NCBI GenBank assembly: GCA_947650285.1
Contig: CANTFL010001264.1
Coordinates: 372,001-436,000 of the forward strand
Length of the DNA: 64,000 nucleotides
Direction of reading: 5' to 3'
DNA from: Hyaloperonospora brassicae
Taxonomy: Eukaryota > Oomycota > Peronosporomycetes > Peronosporales > Peronosporaceae
Part shown: positions 18,601 through 31,039 of the stretch, in pieces
How positions within the stretch are numbered: the first letter of the stretch is position 1
Layout of the letters: every line of letters begins with the position of its first letter
Notes under the pieces: model-generated
What the model was told of the DNA's origin: nothing
Database searches by the model: none
The model's input: the letters and a program-made list of their open reading frames with translations, nothing else
Made by a program: the position numbers and the translations under genes

Positions 18601-19760
18601 CAAATACCGTTTTCGCTTATGCTCATCAAGTATATTCGCAGATGCCGATAAGTTTGATGTCGATATCGATAATGTCGATTCGACGCAGTCGACCTTAGCA
18701 GTAGCGATGACGCTGCTGCTGCATCAGAACGTGAAAAAGATGCTGGAATATATAGCATCGTCAACGATTGTGCAGCGAGGAAGCGGACACCCTCGCTAAA
18801 GAAGAGGAGAGTAGCTTGGAAGTGCTTACAAAGCGCCCTAATAGACGCAACAACAAGTCAGCAGAGAACTTCTTGCTGACTCGAGAGGCGGTAGTCCGTT
18901 TCGTTTAGGACTCCATTAAAAAGGCGGTGGACCGCCAGAAACGAAACGCAGACAAGAATGAAAGATCAAATGTTATTTCATTAAAGGTTAAAGACCAATA
19001 ACTACTGTCTGCAGTAAACGTACCTGGACATGAAGTCAATAATATCGGTAGTAGTTTACTACTGCCTAAATACATTGGTCCCTTTCGTGTGTTGTACCGG
19101 AATGGAAATGCATACACAATTCAGTTGCCCCGCAGGATGCGCACGCATCCTACGTTCTATGTTGGTCGTCTCCCCCCGTACCATCAGTACAAGGCCTCTT
19201 CCGAAAATCGAGACGGCCACCACGCTCAAACATCCCGAGCAGAATCTTGCGGTCACGGACCAAACTCCTAAGATAGTCTTTAAGCAACGCAGTCTCGGGA
19301 CGAGCCGCCTCTAGCCCGTCGCGCAAGTGACGCTTCTCGCGTTCGTACTCAAGCTGATCGAGCGCGAATTGTGATCGGCTCTTCTCCCGATCAGTACAAA
19401 GATGTCGTACAGTAATCAGCAAGGCGTGCCGACGATCTTACTCGTAATCAAGGTCCTCCCTCAACTCTACCAGGTAACGATTATAGTTACCCAAAGTCTA
19501 CGACAAGCCCGGCAGCCAAGCCGGACGTTGTCCTATCATCACCACCGGAGCCACTAGTGGATTCTCACGGTGGTTGACATTTCACGTGGAGCGTATCGTG
19601 GTTTACCGCGTGAAAAACGAGGAACGGACAAAGAAACCTTGTCTGCTGGTGGGGGCTGATTTCATCGTATGACAGCTGGGAGCCTCGATCCCAGGTGATG
19701 TCTGATGTTAAGGGTCTCGCTTACCAAAATCAAGAGAATCATCCGATAGATCCGAGGGCC
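18601..19760 (+). pseudogene. Acidic linker, GPF integrase tail and chromodomain remnant of copy 2
   Basis: Contains the counterpart of copy 1 4600-4740 (KYIGPFRVL, PRRMRTHPTFYVGRLPPYHQY) at 19060-19190 and a badly decayed chromodomain (SYDSWEPRSQ near 19670). At the position of the copy 1 TAG 4453 this copy has a Glu codon, but it has TAG where copy 1 has Gln, seven codons on. The lesions of the two copies are therefore independent. Confidence 0.7.
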
Positions 19761-20554
19761 ATTCGGTAAACACGAGCTTTAGACGTGGGTAAACGGATTT
19801 TAAGTTTTCAATTTTGTCCCGGATCTCAGCCAAGATGTGTGACTTTCCCCAGGGCAGAGTTAGTGAAAAAAAGTCCTAATGTGCACGCTGCGAGTTGTCA
19901 ACACAACTTGCACAAGGGTTACCTCATGGACGTAAGGAATGCCTCCATCACACGACAAGCAATGCAGCCAATTTCTTGCACCGGTTAGAGTTCTCTTTTC
20001 GACCTCGATGCGCATTGCTGGAAGATTTTAAAGCCGTCCTTCTCTTCCATTCTTGTCGTTTTGTACGAACGCGGTCCACGCCGCCAAAAGCGAGGCCTTG
20101 TCACGCTTTTAGTTACCAGTGTACCATCGATGCTTGAAGAAAGCATAGAGATAAAGTTCTTCTTCAATGCGAAAGTTCTTCGCGCTGGGACCAAACCATT
20201 AATTTCACGAGCATCGAATAGTAAAATTCGATGGTGTTCACTTGTCGAGTAGGAAGAGCGATTGATGAGCAGTTCAGGCAAACACCACGGCTTCAGCTCA
20301 CCGCACTTCGACGTGGTACCTTTGTCTATACCACGGTGACAATCATGACAACGGCTCGCGCTATCGTCGACGCGCTTGTGGGATGGCGCACGAGTTGACT
20401 TTAGTGATGAGTCATCGTACATATCACCGTATTCATCGTTACTGCCGAACAGACCGTGATTCATCTCACGAGTCCGATCACCCCGCAAGTCTATTGATGG
20501 ATGAAGCACCGCACGTGAGCGCGATGTATCTAAAAGCTTTCCCGAGTCGGACAC
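19150..20554 (-). pseudogene. Antisense ORF remnant of copy 2
   Basis: Homologue of the copy 1 antisense ORF, in the same position and orientation. The piece 20554-19985 carries SDVSDSG-like and GTT-LKPW-LPE-LIN segments matching residues about 60-200 of copy 1, then goes out of frame (a second frame still reads like the [10 protein letters not shown] region). A separate open piece, 19422-19150, is a charged, heptad-rich segment corresponding to the C-terminal coiled coil. The middle is shortened. Identity is roughly half over the core by eye. It shows that the antisense ORF predates the split of the two copies. Confidence 0.7.
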
Positions 20555-20865
20555 ATCTGACTCGCCAGATTAGCTAACCCCTTACACGGAATCACTCTGT
20601 GCATGAGGTGCGATACCACATGCGTCTGTAGCATCATTTGCTGCAGGCAGAGAATGTGCTGCTGGCGACGAGTCGTCTGACGCTGAGGCTGGCGAAATTC
20701 CATACTGCGTAGGCTTTGGGTCGCCTCAAATAGACAGGTTTACTATGCGAGGTAAAGGCAGAATAAACAGATCTGACCAACAAGTGCTCCCCGTCCTGTT
20801 GGCACCCAATATGTGGCTCCAAAGTTCCGATTGTCACTCGGTGAATATCACTTAAGGACGGGTGG

Positions 20866-21308
20866 TGTAACGGGGTATCCCGTTTCATGACATTTTCATT
20901 AAAACAATCTGACAATAAATAATATTACGTCGAATATTCTTCTAACAATATCACAAAGCATGACGATGTTGTTGGGATAACCGAAGGGTTTACTCATTAG
21001 TTGATATTGGGATGGTATCAACCCACCAATCGATGCTAGACGCACTCAATGGGTGGTTAGTAGACGTCATCATACATTGAGTTATATTATAATAATTAAG
21101 TCAGGACAAACAGAGATTTAAGAATTAAATGACCTAATTTTATTATATTACTAATAGATTTACTTTCACCACGACTAGACTCTTTGCCTTAGTCGTTTAT
21201 CTTCCTCTGCGTAAGACTACGTTTAGCTGAGCACTGACTATCACTACAGTCAGTGATAGTAAACTCCGTACTAATTGACCAGTACTGAGTCTCCAGCGCC
21301 CCGTTACA
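20866..21308 (+). repeat. 3' LTR of copy 2 (443 bp)
   Basis: Starts TGTAACGGGG and ends CCCCGTTACA. It shares internal blocks with the copy 1 LTR (GATGGTATCAACCCACCAATCG, split here as GATGGTATCAACC and CACCAATCG). It has its own 9-bp stem with 6-nt loop at 21237-21260, at a place where copy 1 has a different nested hairpin. Confidence 0.85.
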
Positions 21309-22479
21309 TAAAGTGAGTGGTTCAGCTATCAGGTTTAAACCATACGTGTAAATTCTGTGTGCGATTGGAAACGCCTCGTTAAGCTTTCAAAGAAGTCAGC
21401 ACGGCAACAGTACACAGTAACTTGGTTCGTGCATCGGATACTTGCACTGAACTTGTTTCGATGTCGAAAGTGTGATTATCGACTTAGTCTACGACATTTC
21501 GAAGTCCAAATATCCATGTTTGGCGAAGTTCGCACAGCATGTTGATTGTTCATTCATCGCAAAGTTTTAGCTGCGGAAGAATTGGTTTTAAAGCGCATCC
21601 GTTTGTAAGGTCTTACGACATGTCAAGCGTCATCAGCCTGACTGATCTCTGCGGGCTGTTTTCGAACCATGTGAAGAGTGGGTGGGAGTAGCGATAGTCT
21701 TTCTCGTGAACGTCTTTAATTGAATACCTGATGCCAATCTGACCTATTCAAAGAATTTGTGACTGTTTTAATGTACTCCAAAGGCATCAGAATTAGTTGG
21801 AAACACAATTAATTGGAGTGTCCCAAGTAAGCCACATTTGTTTGTTGAACTGCAAACGAACAGAAATGCAAGTTAATCGATTTTGATTCCTTTCTGACTT
21901 GACTACGCAGATAGCTGGTGCATCTGCACTATTTTGAAGACCAGAGACTCACTAATGGAACCGATACTTGATCGTCACGAATTGGTTTGCCTTAATTATC
22001 GTCATCGTCAGTGCCTTACCAAGGATCCTAAGGTTTTTTCAACACAAAACATCCATTTTTACGCAAGCGACGCTTGTCTATTGAATGCACATTTCGAACA
22101 TGCTCGATACCTGATCTGACCGAATGTACGGCAAGAGGCTCTCACCAAATGAGTCGTATCGAAGAGTCACGAAACCACCTAGAGTAGATGAAGACAACGA
22201 TGGCAACACGCCGCGATCTATGCCTTAGAATCGAAAAGAAAGCTCCCGAAGCGTGCTATGCATTGTATCATGTCGAATTGTATTGTATTAGCTTGATCAT
22301 GCGACGAGCACCGCTCGAACAAAGTTGCTCACCACAAGTATGCCGCTACAATTATGTGCCTCAAGGCTTACAATGAGTTCAGATTTGACGGACGAGACTG
22401 CTGGCTTCAATTTTGATGATACCTTTTTAGATTAGGATAAGCAAACTCAACATTACCAGAGGGCCCAAAAACATCTTAC
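21309..22479. other. Spacer, nothing recognised
   Basis: Only short readings with no family resemblance. It may contain the decayed 3' part of the TAF6-like pseudogene. Confidence 0.4.
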
Positions 22480-23690
22480 CTGGCCAGAACAAACGTTCAA
22501 ACGGTCATCCATGCTCGCAAGTTGACGCAGAAAAACAAGGGGAAAAGGACGTCGAGGGCACTGTATTGTGTCGAGAACGGACACACTTCGTCTGTGATTG
22601 CTTGTGGTATATCTTGTACACGCGGGCCTGGATATTGGCGTACTTCTCACCGTAGCGCTCGCAAATTTACGCCAATTTTAGCCGCGTGTTTGCGGAAAGC
22701 CCAATAATAATCTGCTGGGTTCTCGCAGAGCTGTGTGCCTAGCATGCAGGTCAGAATAGCAGGATTGAGATAATTTAAAAAAGTTACGTATCGCCACACA
22801 TGACGATATTACCATGTTTTGATTCATCTAAAACCAATGTGTGAGCACGTCCACGTACGTAGAGTTTTACATGTAGATTTAGGTTCGTCAGCAAGCAGCG
22901 GCAAGCCCGCATGAGTGAAAACAGCAGTGATAGGCCGTGATTGATGTGATTCGCTTCCTCGTAAATGAAGCGTGTAAGTAAGTCAACAGTTGGTTGATGC
23001 CTGCGTCTCGGGAGAAGATGGAGAAGGCCGCACGTTGCGGCTTAAACTCATCACCCTTGATAACCTCTGTCACCCAATTGTGATACAAGCGCATTTCCTC
23101 GGTCAGCACATGCTGAAATCAATGCTTTCTGATGACTGGTTAATAAACGCTTCGTACTCAATGGACGTGTTGCACGTCGAATTGTCCTTAACGAATTTGT
23201 TCTCTGATATATAGAATTGCAAGCCATTTACGACTAGCCAGTGCACATTTATCATCGGTTTCAATAAATCTGACCCAGCAAAGCATTCAGCAGCCCCGAC
23301 AGCTCAAGCTTTTCCTCCACTAAGAAAAATTGAGACTCGTGATCTTCGCTCGGCTTTTACTTGACGGTACCAGATGACGCAAAGCCATACAAACTCTAGC
23401 ATGCTTACAAAACGAACGGCTCGTGTCAGTCATTAGCGTGCCTTATTATGACCGCCCAATGCGCTATATTCTAGGATAGGATGCTTTAGATATCGCAATC
23501 GGAGCGCCCGACTGATATGCGTGGGGTCACGTTGTGGCCGTCGCGACAGCCGCTAGAACTTTAGCGCGTCCTGTAAAACGTAATGTACTTGCAGTTCTAC
23601 ATCCGGAATCAGCATAGCAATGTAGTCGTTGCTCACGTCGTCCAGCGCGAGGCTCGATGCGACCACATGCAGCATCACGGGGCGCAACAG
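22480..23690 (-). pseudogene. TAF6-like (TFIID subunit) pseudogene
   Basis: Three blocks appear in the right order on the minus strand. A histone-fold start lies at about 23676-23480 (VVASSLALDDVSNDYIAMLIPDV, typed here as VVASSLALDDVSND and IAMLIPDV; then LQDALKF and SRALRLR). A middle linker segment with HWLVVNGLQ is near 23240. The conserved TAF6 HEAT region (QRAAFSIFSRDAGINQLL near 23050; PAILTCMLGTQLCENPADYY near 22760-22690, followed by WAFRKHAAKI) closes it. TAF6 pairs with TAF9 in the TFIID core. Stops and frame changes occur between and inside the blocks. Recognition rests on motif order; the HEAT block is the strongest part. Confidence 0.7.
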
Positions 23691-24599
23691 GCTCTTGCAA
23701 CCTGGTAGTGCAAAATGAGGCTGACTGAAAATAGGACCCGAATAGCTTGCTTACACCCTTTGATCTATTGCTGTGCCTAGAGTCGTAAACGACCGTGCCG
23801 CTTATGGAGCCAACGACATTGAAGTACGATGTATCAAGGTACATGGCTACTTCGTGGGTTACTAGTCAGCGTAATCTTTACTAATCAGTACACAGCTGCT
23901 CGAGGTGAAATTTAATTGGGCTCATCTTCGATGATTACATAAACATTACACCGAAAGACGCGTCCGTTTCTTACGATTGGTCAGATAGGAGATTAGGCTG
24001 GAGGTGTTGTCCATTTATCAAAATGATGTGGTCCCGCTATCAGGGCCCTGTAATAAATAGAGCTCAAAACTATTTATAAACATTTATTAGCAGTACTCGC
24101 AATGGATTAGTCAACTTCATATGAGCTAAAGCGCTCGATGACATAAACAATTGATGTATTATTTAATATAATAGTATTTCATTATTCTTTTTTAAAGTCG
24201 CTTATCACCACTCACTTTTCGCTAACCACCACTTACCCCTATTTTTATAAAGAATGGTGATAGACGAATAAAATAGAAAACAAAATACTTAGATATCATT
24301 GCTCGGTACCAACAATTGGTCTTTTGTTGCACGGACATCAACTTTCAGAGTGAGTGAGTGAGAATTTGAGGTATATTTAGGTACACGTACGACCTGCTAT
24401 ATCTTGTTATCAGGCAACAAGGTTACCGGGGGTGACAGATTCTTAGATATAATAGATAGCACGAGGTCTCGGACAGCAGAACGCCAGAGCACAGCCTACT
24501 GTCGCGAGATAATCAGGTCCCTCGGTATCAGGACGGGGCTCTGTATGACGTATTAGTCGGCTTGAGAGGTCTACAACTAATGCTTGACATCAGAATTAA
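23691..24599. other. AT-rich spacer
   Basis: No coding content seen after the 5' end of the TAF6-like relic. At 24205-24262 two similar CACCACT-type motifs occur in tandem, recalling the dimer motifs of repeat families A and B but too divergent to join them. Confidence 0.35.
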
Positions 24600-25452
24600 T
24601 GAAGGTAGAATCCTCATGGACTAGACCTGAATTGAAAGAAGCTTGCGCTTGAATCGATGCTCCTGTGTCAATGGCGATATTCGCCAATCGATCCGCCATT
24701 TTGTTGTAGATATGATAATCTAGGCCCCAGCTGGAGACATTTTTAGCGTTTGCGACGGTGCTTGTGTGGTGGAGTGGCGATCGCTCAATTTATGAGTCGA
24801 TCCTAACCCTCCACTGGCGCCCGGACGACCGACTAACGGAGGGGGTACTCTGATTCCGTGTGTGTTACCTTCCTTACCTTGTGTACCCGTCGTAAGTGCG
24901 GGTTGCACTCTTCCAGGTGGACTCGTGTCGAAGTAAAACTCGACCGTGTTGGGGATGGGGTTGTGATCGTGCGGAAATCTTCACGCGATCACAGGGTACT
25001 CGTGGGTACTGATATAGAATACCCTGATCTCAACGAGATCGCCTTGTCCACTATGTGGTAGCCTGATCCGCGAGCCTTCTCGCAAATTTTGCGCCTTGCC
25101 TTTACGTGTCTTGTTCCGTCCGATCGCAGTTGATGCTGCTTAAGAGTTCTTGATCACACCTGGCCAAAACAATCCAGGCGTGACACTCGCGTAGACGTGT
25201 AGCGCGACTCTTTACTCTACGGGGGGCCAAAGATCCTACCCGGAATAGATAAGATATGCCTCGGTGAGTAATTTAGACTCTGTTTAATGTTGACCAACCA
25301 GCCTAAACCCTACTCCTATGCCTATCCATATATCTTTACCAGATGTCACGCGTCGCCTTTCCCGGAAGATCTTCCCCTCGCATTTATGTGGTCCACACCC
25401 AGTATATCCACCGTTGTATCTTCCTGTGGCCCACCCAAGATATCCTCATGAT

Positions 25453-25619
25453 CCTGCTAGTGGATCGGGATCCTACTAGCGGATCGGGATCCTACTAGCG
25501 GATCGGGATCCTACTAGCGGATCGGGATTCTACTAGCGGATCGGGATCCTGTTAGCGGATCGGGATCCTGTTAGCGGATCGGGTCCCACTTAGCGGATCG
25601 TGATACTGTTAGCGGATCG
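25453..25619. repeat. Minisatellite, about 9 copies of a 19-bp unit
   Basis: Unit TACTAGCGGATCGGGATCC, nearly exact in the left copies and with substitutions to the right (TGTTAGCGGATCG). Each unit holds GATC twice. It lies between the RNase H-like segments of the LINE relic and probably expanded after the LINE died. Confidence 0.95.
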
Positions 25620-28129
25620 CAGCTGGAGATCAGACATGCGATTCTGGGTTAGGATCGCGGTCTTCCAGTAAGATCGAGGGTCTTGTATTGCCATGTCTCA
25701 CGAGGGATTGCCTAATCAAAACGGGTGTGACTACCCTATAGTCTCATCCCAGGCTGGACGATCCTGTCCACTTGAAATTTGGTTAAGCTATTGCCAGCTA
25801 CCCATCCCAGCTTGTATCCACCAATCATAGAATTCTTGGCTTAACTGGAGCGTGTGACCCTTTGGATCGCCGATCCCAGTCCTAAGAAGATTTCCTTGTG
25901 ACCACTTTGCCACGCTTGCTTTAAAGTAAAACTGCACCAAGTGCTGCTTGCGCGGAGATTGTCGTGTTTGGAGTTGCGAAAGCACAAGCGCACTGTCCCT
26001 AATGAAATTAAGGCGTAAGTATCCGTTGGCCTTTGCTCGTCAAAGACCGTGGACGGTCCCCCAGTATATATCGACATTGCTAGTAGTGGCGGCAGAGTCA
26101 TTAACCACGCTCGATACTCACAAAATGCATACGGCGTGCGTCAGAACGTGGAGTCGGACAATAACAGTTCCGGCTCCACCTAGACCTAGATTACCGCGGA
26201 TTTCTCCATCAAAAAAGAGGATTTATATTAATCCTGGGTCTCGTTCGAAGGGCCGTCCTTGCAACGAAGGATGTTTGTCGTAGAGAGGAGGGTATCAGCA
26301 AAGGACGACTGAACATGCATGTCGGGATATTAGGTTTTTCCACGAAACCGTCGAGCCGACCGGCAAAAGGTAATCTTGGACCTAGCTGTGTGAACATCCA
26401 ATGATATCGACGAATCTTCCATGCTGCGGAGGCGCTAGACCCATATAGCATGAAGTGTCATTTGTACGACAAAGCGCCACAGCTATTGAGCTGCCTGGAA
26501 GACCGCATCCTGAGCTTCTAATATTTCAGCGCCTGTGCTCAGAAGCTGCTTGACAACGACCCAGACGTTGGGCGGTATCCCTCGTACGTCCAGTCCGGAA
26601 ACTTAGACATGCAAGTCATCCACGTGAAAAGTATAAAGACATTGCCACCGATCAAAGATATATTCCCAGTGTCGGCGCGCGCTAGAGTACGCCCAAAAGA
26701 TATAATTTGTCAGAGCTAAACCAGCATTCACTCACCCACGGAAGAAGCTCGACACTTTTTACTTCGCCCGATTCCAGATTGGGAAATTGTTACTCTGAAG
26801 TTGATATCGCGTCTGAGCGTTTGTCGGACCAATTGGTCTTATATACATCTACGTAATCAATAACGAACCTTTCGATGTCACGTGAAAGTCCGCCTTTGCA
26901 ACCCGTTTCTCGGGCAGTCTATTTCTTTGAATATAGCGCCGCGGGGAGATGAGCTGTTTATATTTTTTCGTTGTGGTCGCCACCGTCGACGACCGGCCCA
27001 CAGGTGGCCAACACGTGTGTGCATCGGATGCGCTTCAAAGTGGACAAAAGTTCCACTGGCCGAGGAAGCGGTGATATCTCACACCGCCATCGACAGGACT
27101 GATTGTATCCCACATACCATGCCGGTATCGAAATATTAAAGAGTATTACCTTCACTAGTGACAAGCCAGTCATGTAGTTGGTGCTTCCTTGTTGAATACT
27201 ATATTTTAGACCCATGTTTCAGCGCGCGATAGAACAGAGACGGGAAGTTGTAAATAAGGGCGAGGCAATAGGACCCAAATGTCGTCTTTTCTCCATGGAT
27301 TGATCCGTCGGACCAAGACAATACCAGTCTGTGGGGTCGTCCAAGAAATTGCCTCATTCAGGTAATTTCAACCCATGGAGAAGTCGGCTCCATTAATTGT
27401 ATAAGCTGTACCCCGTCGATATTGATGTCACGACATATCCTTGAGTGTGGCGTGGAGAATCCATTGGTGATCAAATCGCTTCGACGCCGCAACTTCAGCA
27501 CGTATCCCGGCGCGCGGTCGATCATCAAGAACCCGCCGAACATCAATGGTGACACTACAGTCGTTATAGGCGATTGCACCTCTCTATGTAAATAAAAAGG
27601 CACGTCTATAGACCTCCTTAACCGCACCTTATCGAGCGTGTCGAGCCGCAATCATTTCCAACAATTTCGGACCCGGCTTGCTAGAGAGTTGCTCGATATC
27701 GAATATGCTTGTCTTCCATCCAACAAGGCGTGATGCAAGCCGGACCTGACCCGCTCGATCCTCTCAAGTAATCACAAATGAGTTAGGTAATCGAAGATAG
27801 AGTAGCTGTATATCGTCCAATTGCTGTAGTTGCCATAGTAATAAATTACGTTCGAATAAAAGGCAATGCCAGTCCCCCTGATGGATTAGTAAAAAGCTTT
27901 CTCGGAAGGGACCACGGACGGAAATGTTTGCCATCACGGACGTTTTATACAAAGTAAATAGCTAAGCTGTGCAGGCTGGTAACCACGGCGATAGGAGTAT
28001 AACAATGGACGTGCTAAAAACGTAATTTTGGATACAGCGATAGTACTGGCGAGCTGCGCCTGCTGTTCCGCTGTGTGAGTCATCTCTCTCTAGTGTTAAG
28101 ACAGGTCGGCTTCAGAGAGTCCGGATGCA

Positions 28130-28990
28130 TTTTTTAGGTTATCGGCCACTACAACCGGTTGTCCCATTATGACACCAAGGTACCTGCAAGCGTCGAAGGT
28201 GGCATGCATGGAGAGACCATGGGTGCTTACCGGTGGAGCTAATTCGCGCGTGTCCAGCTCGATGACAATTGATTGCTCCCGGTTTGTTCAAAGACTGGAC
28301 ACGTTAGAGCAATTACCGAGTATAGCGATAACCGGCGAATTAAAGACCGATCGCGAAGGTAGATAGTAGTACCGTCGGCTGATTTCGAGAGTTTCGAACT
28401 CAGTTTTCCGCCCGCCAGATGATAGGTACACCTCGAATGTCGTCCCGCGCTTGAAGCACATATCGATACTATGGGGGGCGAGGATAGAGAGAAGTGTCGC
28501 AAGAAAACTAGGCTTGCCGAATTCCACAAGTAATGGCACGTCGAATCGAACCATTTCCATAAGAGAGAAAACGGCACGACGTGTCGCGGTATAATGCTGC
28601 CACGACATTTTCGAAATGGGTGGCCACTCAAGCAATGTCAGCGCCAGAGGTAATAATGAACGTTGCAACGTGTCGTACGCCTTTGCAAAATCGAGAAAAA
28701 GATCAATTGCTCCATGCAGATCGCTGGACAAATGTGCAGCCTTTCGTACGCCCGCGAAAATGTCAAAATTCGTATAAACCGACCGCTATAGAACAAAACA
28801 AACTTGGGCTGGAAGTACGAGATGCGACATCAATGGCCCAACTCGAAACGAAAGAGTCTTGGTATATAACTTGTATTCATTGTTGAGGAGAGCGATCGCG
28901 CGATGATCAAGCGGCAAGGCAAAGACCGGATACATCTTTAAACACTGAATATTTGCTTCAACAAACGACGCCATAAACACTGCGCGTAAG
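28130..28990 (-). pseudogene. LINE reverse transcriptase fragment
   Basis: LFLDFAKAYDTLQR near 28690 is the RT motif with the first catalytic Asp. Near 28360 KSADGTTIYL stands where the FADDT catalytic box belongs (second Asp changed to Gly), and RYLGVIMGQP near 28180 is the following conserved block. The last two are in different frames from the first. The changed catalytic box by itself rules out activity. Confidence 0.8.
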
Positions 28991-29829
28991 CTATCTGGTA
29001 AAAATTTCCGCGAGAATTGGGCCGAGCGCGTTTGCGTAATCGCGGTAGGATATGTTTTTTTGTATCATTTGGTCCAGCAGCTACAACACGTTTGAGCCCC
29101 TTTAAAGCCGTACTTACATCGTCGGAAGAATTAATTATGTCAAGGTAGAGTCATAAACCCAGTCCGGAGAGGTGGCCTGGGAAAGGGACGCAGCAATATT
29201 CTCGGAAAAATTACAAGAATCAGTCACAATACGCTTCCAGCCGTCGAAAGTTTTATCAGCCAATTCCTGGGACGGATTCGGCCCGATAGTCGCCTTTCCT
29301 CTTAGAGACACGATGGTGTTTTCTTAAAACTTAGACGAAGGCCAGGTATATAAACAGCGGGAAGTCTCTCCTGGTGTGTACGTGTGCTGAGCGAGAAGAC
29401 GTTCTCCTTTTATTTTGTCGCGATAAGTGTCGAAACTCTGCCACCATACGATAAAATTTCCCCGGAGTATTGGGAGTGCTAAGCTGGTCGCATATTTTAT
29501 GATCTTCCGTAGGTGAGGCATCAGGTGTACGCGCCACCAGGAGAACAGTATCTGATTGGTAAAACAGACGATGCAGTCGATACCGATTGATTTTTGTCAT
29601 GCCTTGACGCGCGGTTTTAGTTGTCTCCCAAAAGAGCTTTACAAAGTCGTATATTCCAGTCGTCCCACAATTTGATTAAGCTCCGGGCCGTGGTATAGTT
29701 CGACGTCGTAACAGAAATATTAGCGTCAACGTTTAGCTAGGCTAGCGCAATGTCCGCAATTATAGCTTTGTCCGCGGCCGCATGTGCACAACCTGAAACA
29801 GGATACAAGCGCCTTGGCTTTCGGACACG

Positions 29830-30560
29830 GAATACATGACGTGGCACGCCGATCCTGACACTGATGCCGTTGTGGTCGGCATCAGTACCAGGTACCGACA
29901 TAGCAACGTATCGAATCCAATAAGCCTGCGGAGAAATCACATACAACCTATCCAGGCACCAACTTTTGAGCTACCGCCCGGCAGAGTGTAAAATTAAGTG
30001 TGAGCCGCCACCTGAAATGCTGGTACAACTCTCTCTTTTTCTGTGTTCTACATGTCAGTATCAAGAAGATCATTGAGCTGCGCTCGAACAAGGAGATGTC
30101 GCAACGACTAAGAACCGTGACTTCCGGGTGACGATGTATAGAAACGGTCTAGTCGTGGCTCTAAAGTACAGTTGAAGTACCCACTAACATATATGAATCC
30201 GTCATATGCCTGATGCATAACTGACAGGCTCTCGAACAGCGACTTCCGTCAGTCTTGCTACTAGATGCATACACGTCTACAACGTGAAATGTTTCTTCCA
30301 GGAGTGTGACCTGAACAGTCATCCAGTGCGGCATACAATTCGCCTCAGACTACGGGACCTTTTTCGTGACGATAAGTATGGGTTTAATTTCATCGCCACT
30401 CCACCTCTAGAGTGCTTAGACTCGTTCCAAAACCAACGTCCGCGCTGGTGCACAAACCCCAAGAGGAGAAGTAAAGCTTCTACATAGTAAGCGACTCACC
30501 AATAGTAACTCGTGTTTCCTGTAGAATAACTAAATCGATTTCCCTCCTATCTTCGCTCTG
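29830..30560 (-). pseudogene. LINE APE-type endonuclease fragment
   Basis: Begins with DLVILQETRVT (the QET box with the catalytic Glu) near 30540. It passes through RGGVAMKL and, in another frame, FHVVDVYASS and YMLVGTS segments, and ends with the D-H box ADHNGISVRI near 29870. The order and spacing are those of exonuclease-endonuclease-phosphatase domains of LINEs, which nick target DNA for primed reverse transcription. Stops and frame changes show decay. Confidence 0.75.
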
Positions 30561-31039
30561 TCGAAAGTGACTTAACCATTGTCAGCAGTGTTCGGATGGT
30601 TGGGAAATCCTGCTAAATTCTGGAGGTGAATACTGATGATGTTGGTTAACATCTGACGGGACCCTTTAAACTGAAGTTGACGACGACGTTAGGGAATGAT
30701 ACGACGTGGCACACCCCCTAGATCATCCAAGACGCCCTCAGTACTGCATTTCTGGCACCTGACCATCGCGAGCGATCAGGGGAAGCGCCGGTTGCCAGTT
30801 AACAGGTTTTCAGAGAATGTCGATGACCGCCGCGCGCACTTCTGTGGAGAGGTGGCATAGCAAAGCCTTCGTTTGCGGCGTTACTACGTCCGTCTCAATC
30901 TAAATGGGTGAGAGATTAATTAGCGAAACGCACAGAAAATTGAGGACTCTCAATGATCGAAGTCACCAAGCGGTTCGAAGACTGTCGCGCACAACAGATT
31001 AGGCTTGAGTTTGCTAAATTGACTGTACCGTTAAATGTT

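Larger units (their letters stand above)
17358..21308 (+). mobile_element. Copy 2: 5'-truncated, decayed relative of copy 1
   Basis: Homology to copy 1 starts abruptly at ACGCACTGGCT (copy 1 position about 2922, inside RNase H) and continues through integrase, acidic linker, GPF tail, chromodomain, antisense ORF remnant and 3' LTR. Many stops and small indels. Several hairpins of copy 1 persist here in changed form. The sharp 5' edge against copy 3 on the other strand indicates a rearrangement or nested-insertion boundary. Confidence 0.9.

Noticed and set aside
24205..24262. Tandem CACCACT motifs upstream of the TAF6-like relic, resembling the ends of families A and B
   Set aside because: Too divergent, opposite orientation, and no inverted partner found.
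25453..25619. Repeat array considered as CRISPR
   Set aside because: Units are contiguous 19-bp tandem copies without spacers, in a eukaryotic context.
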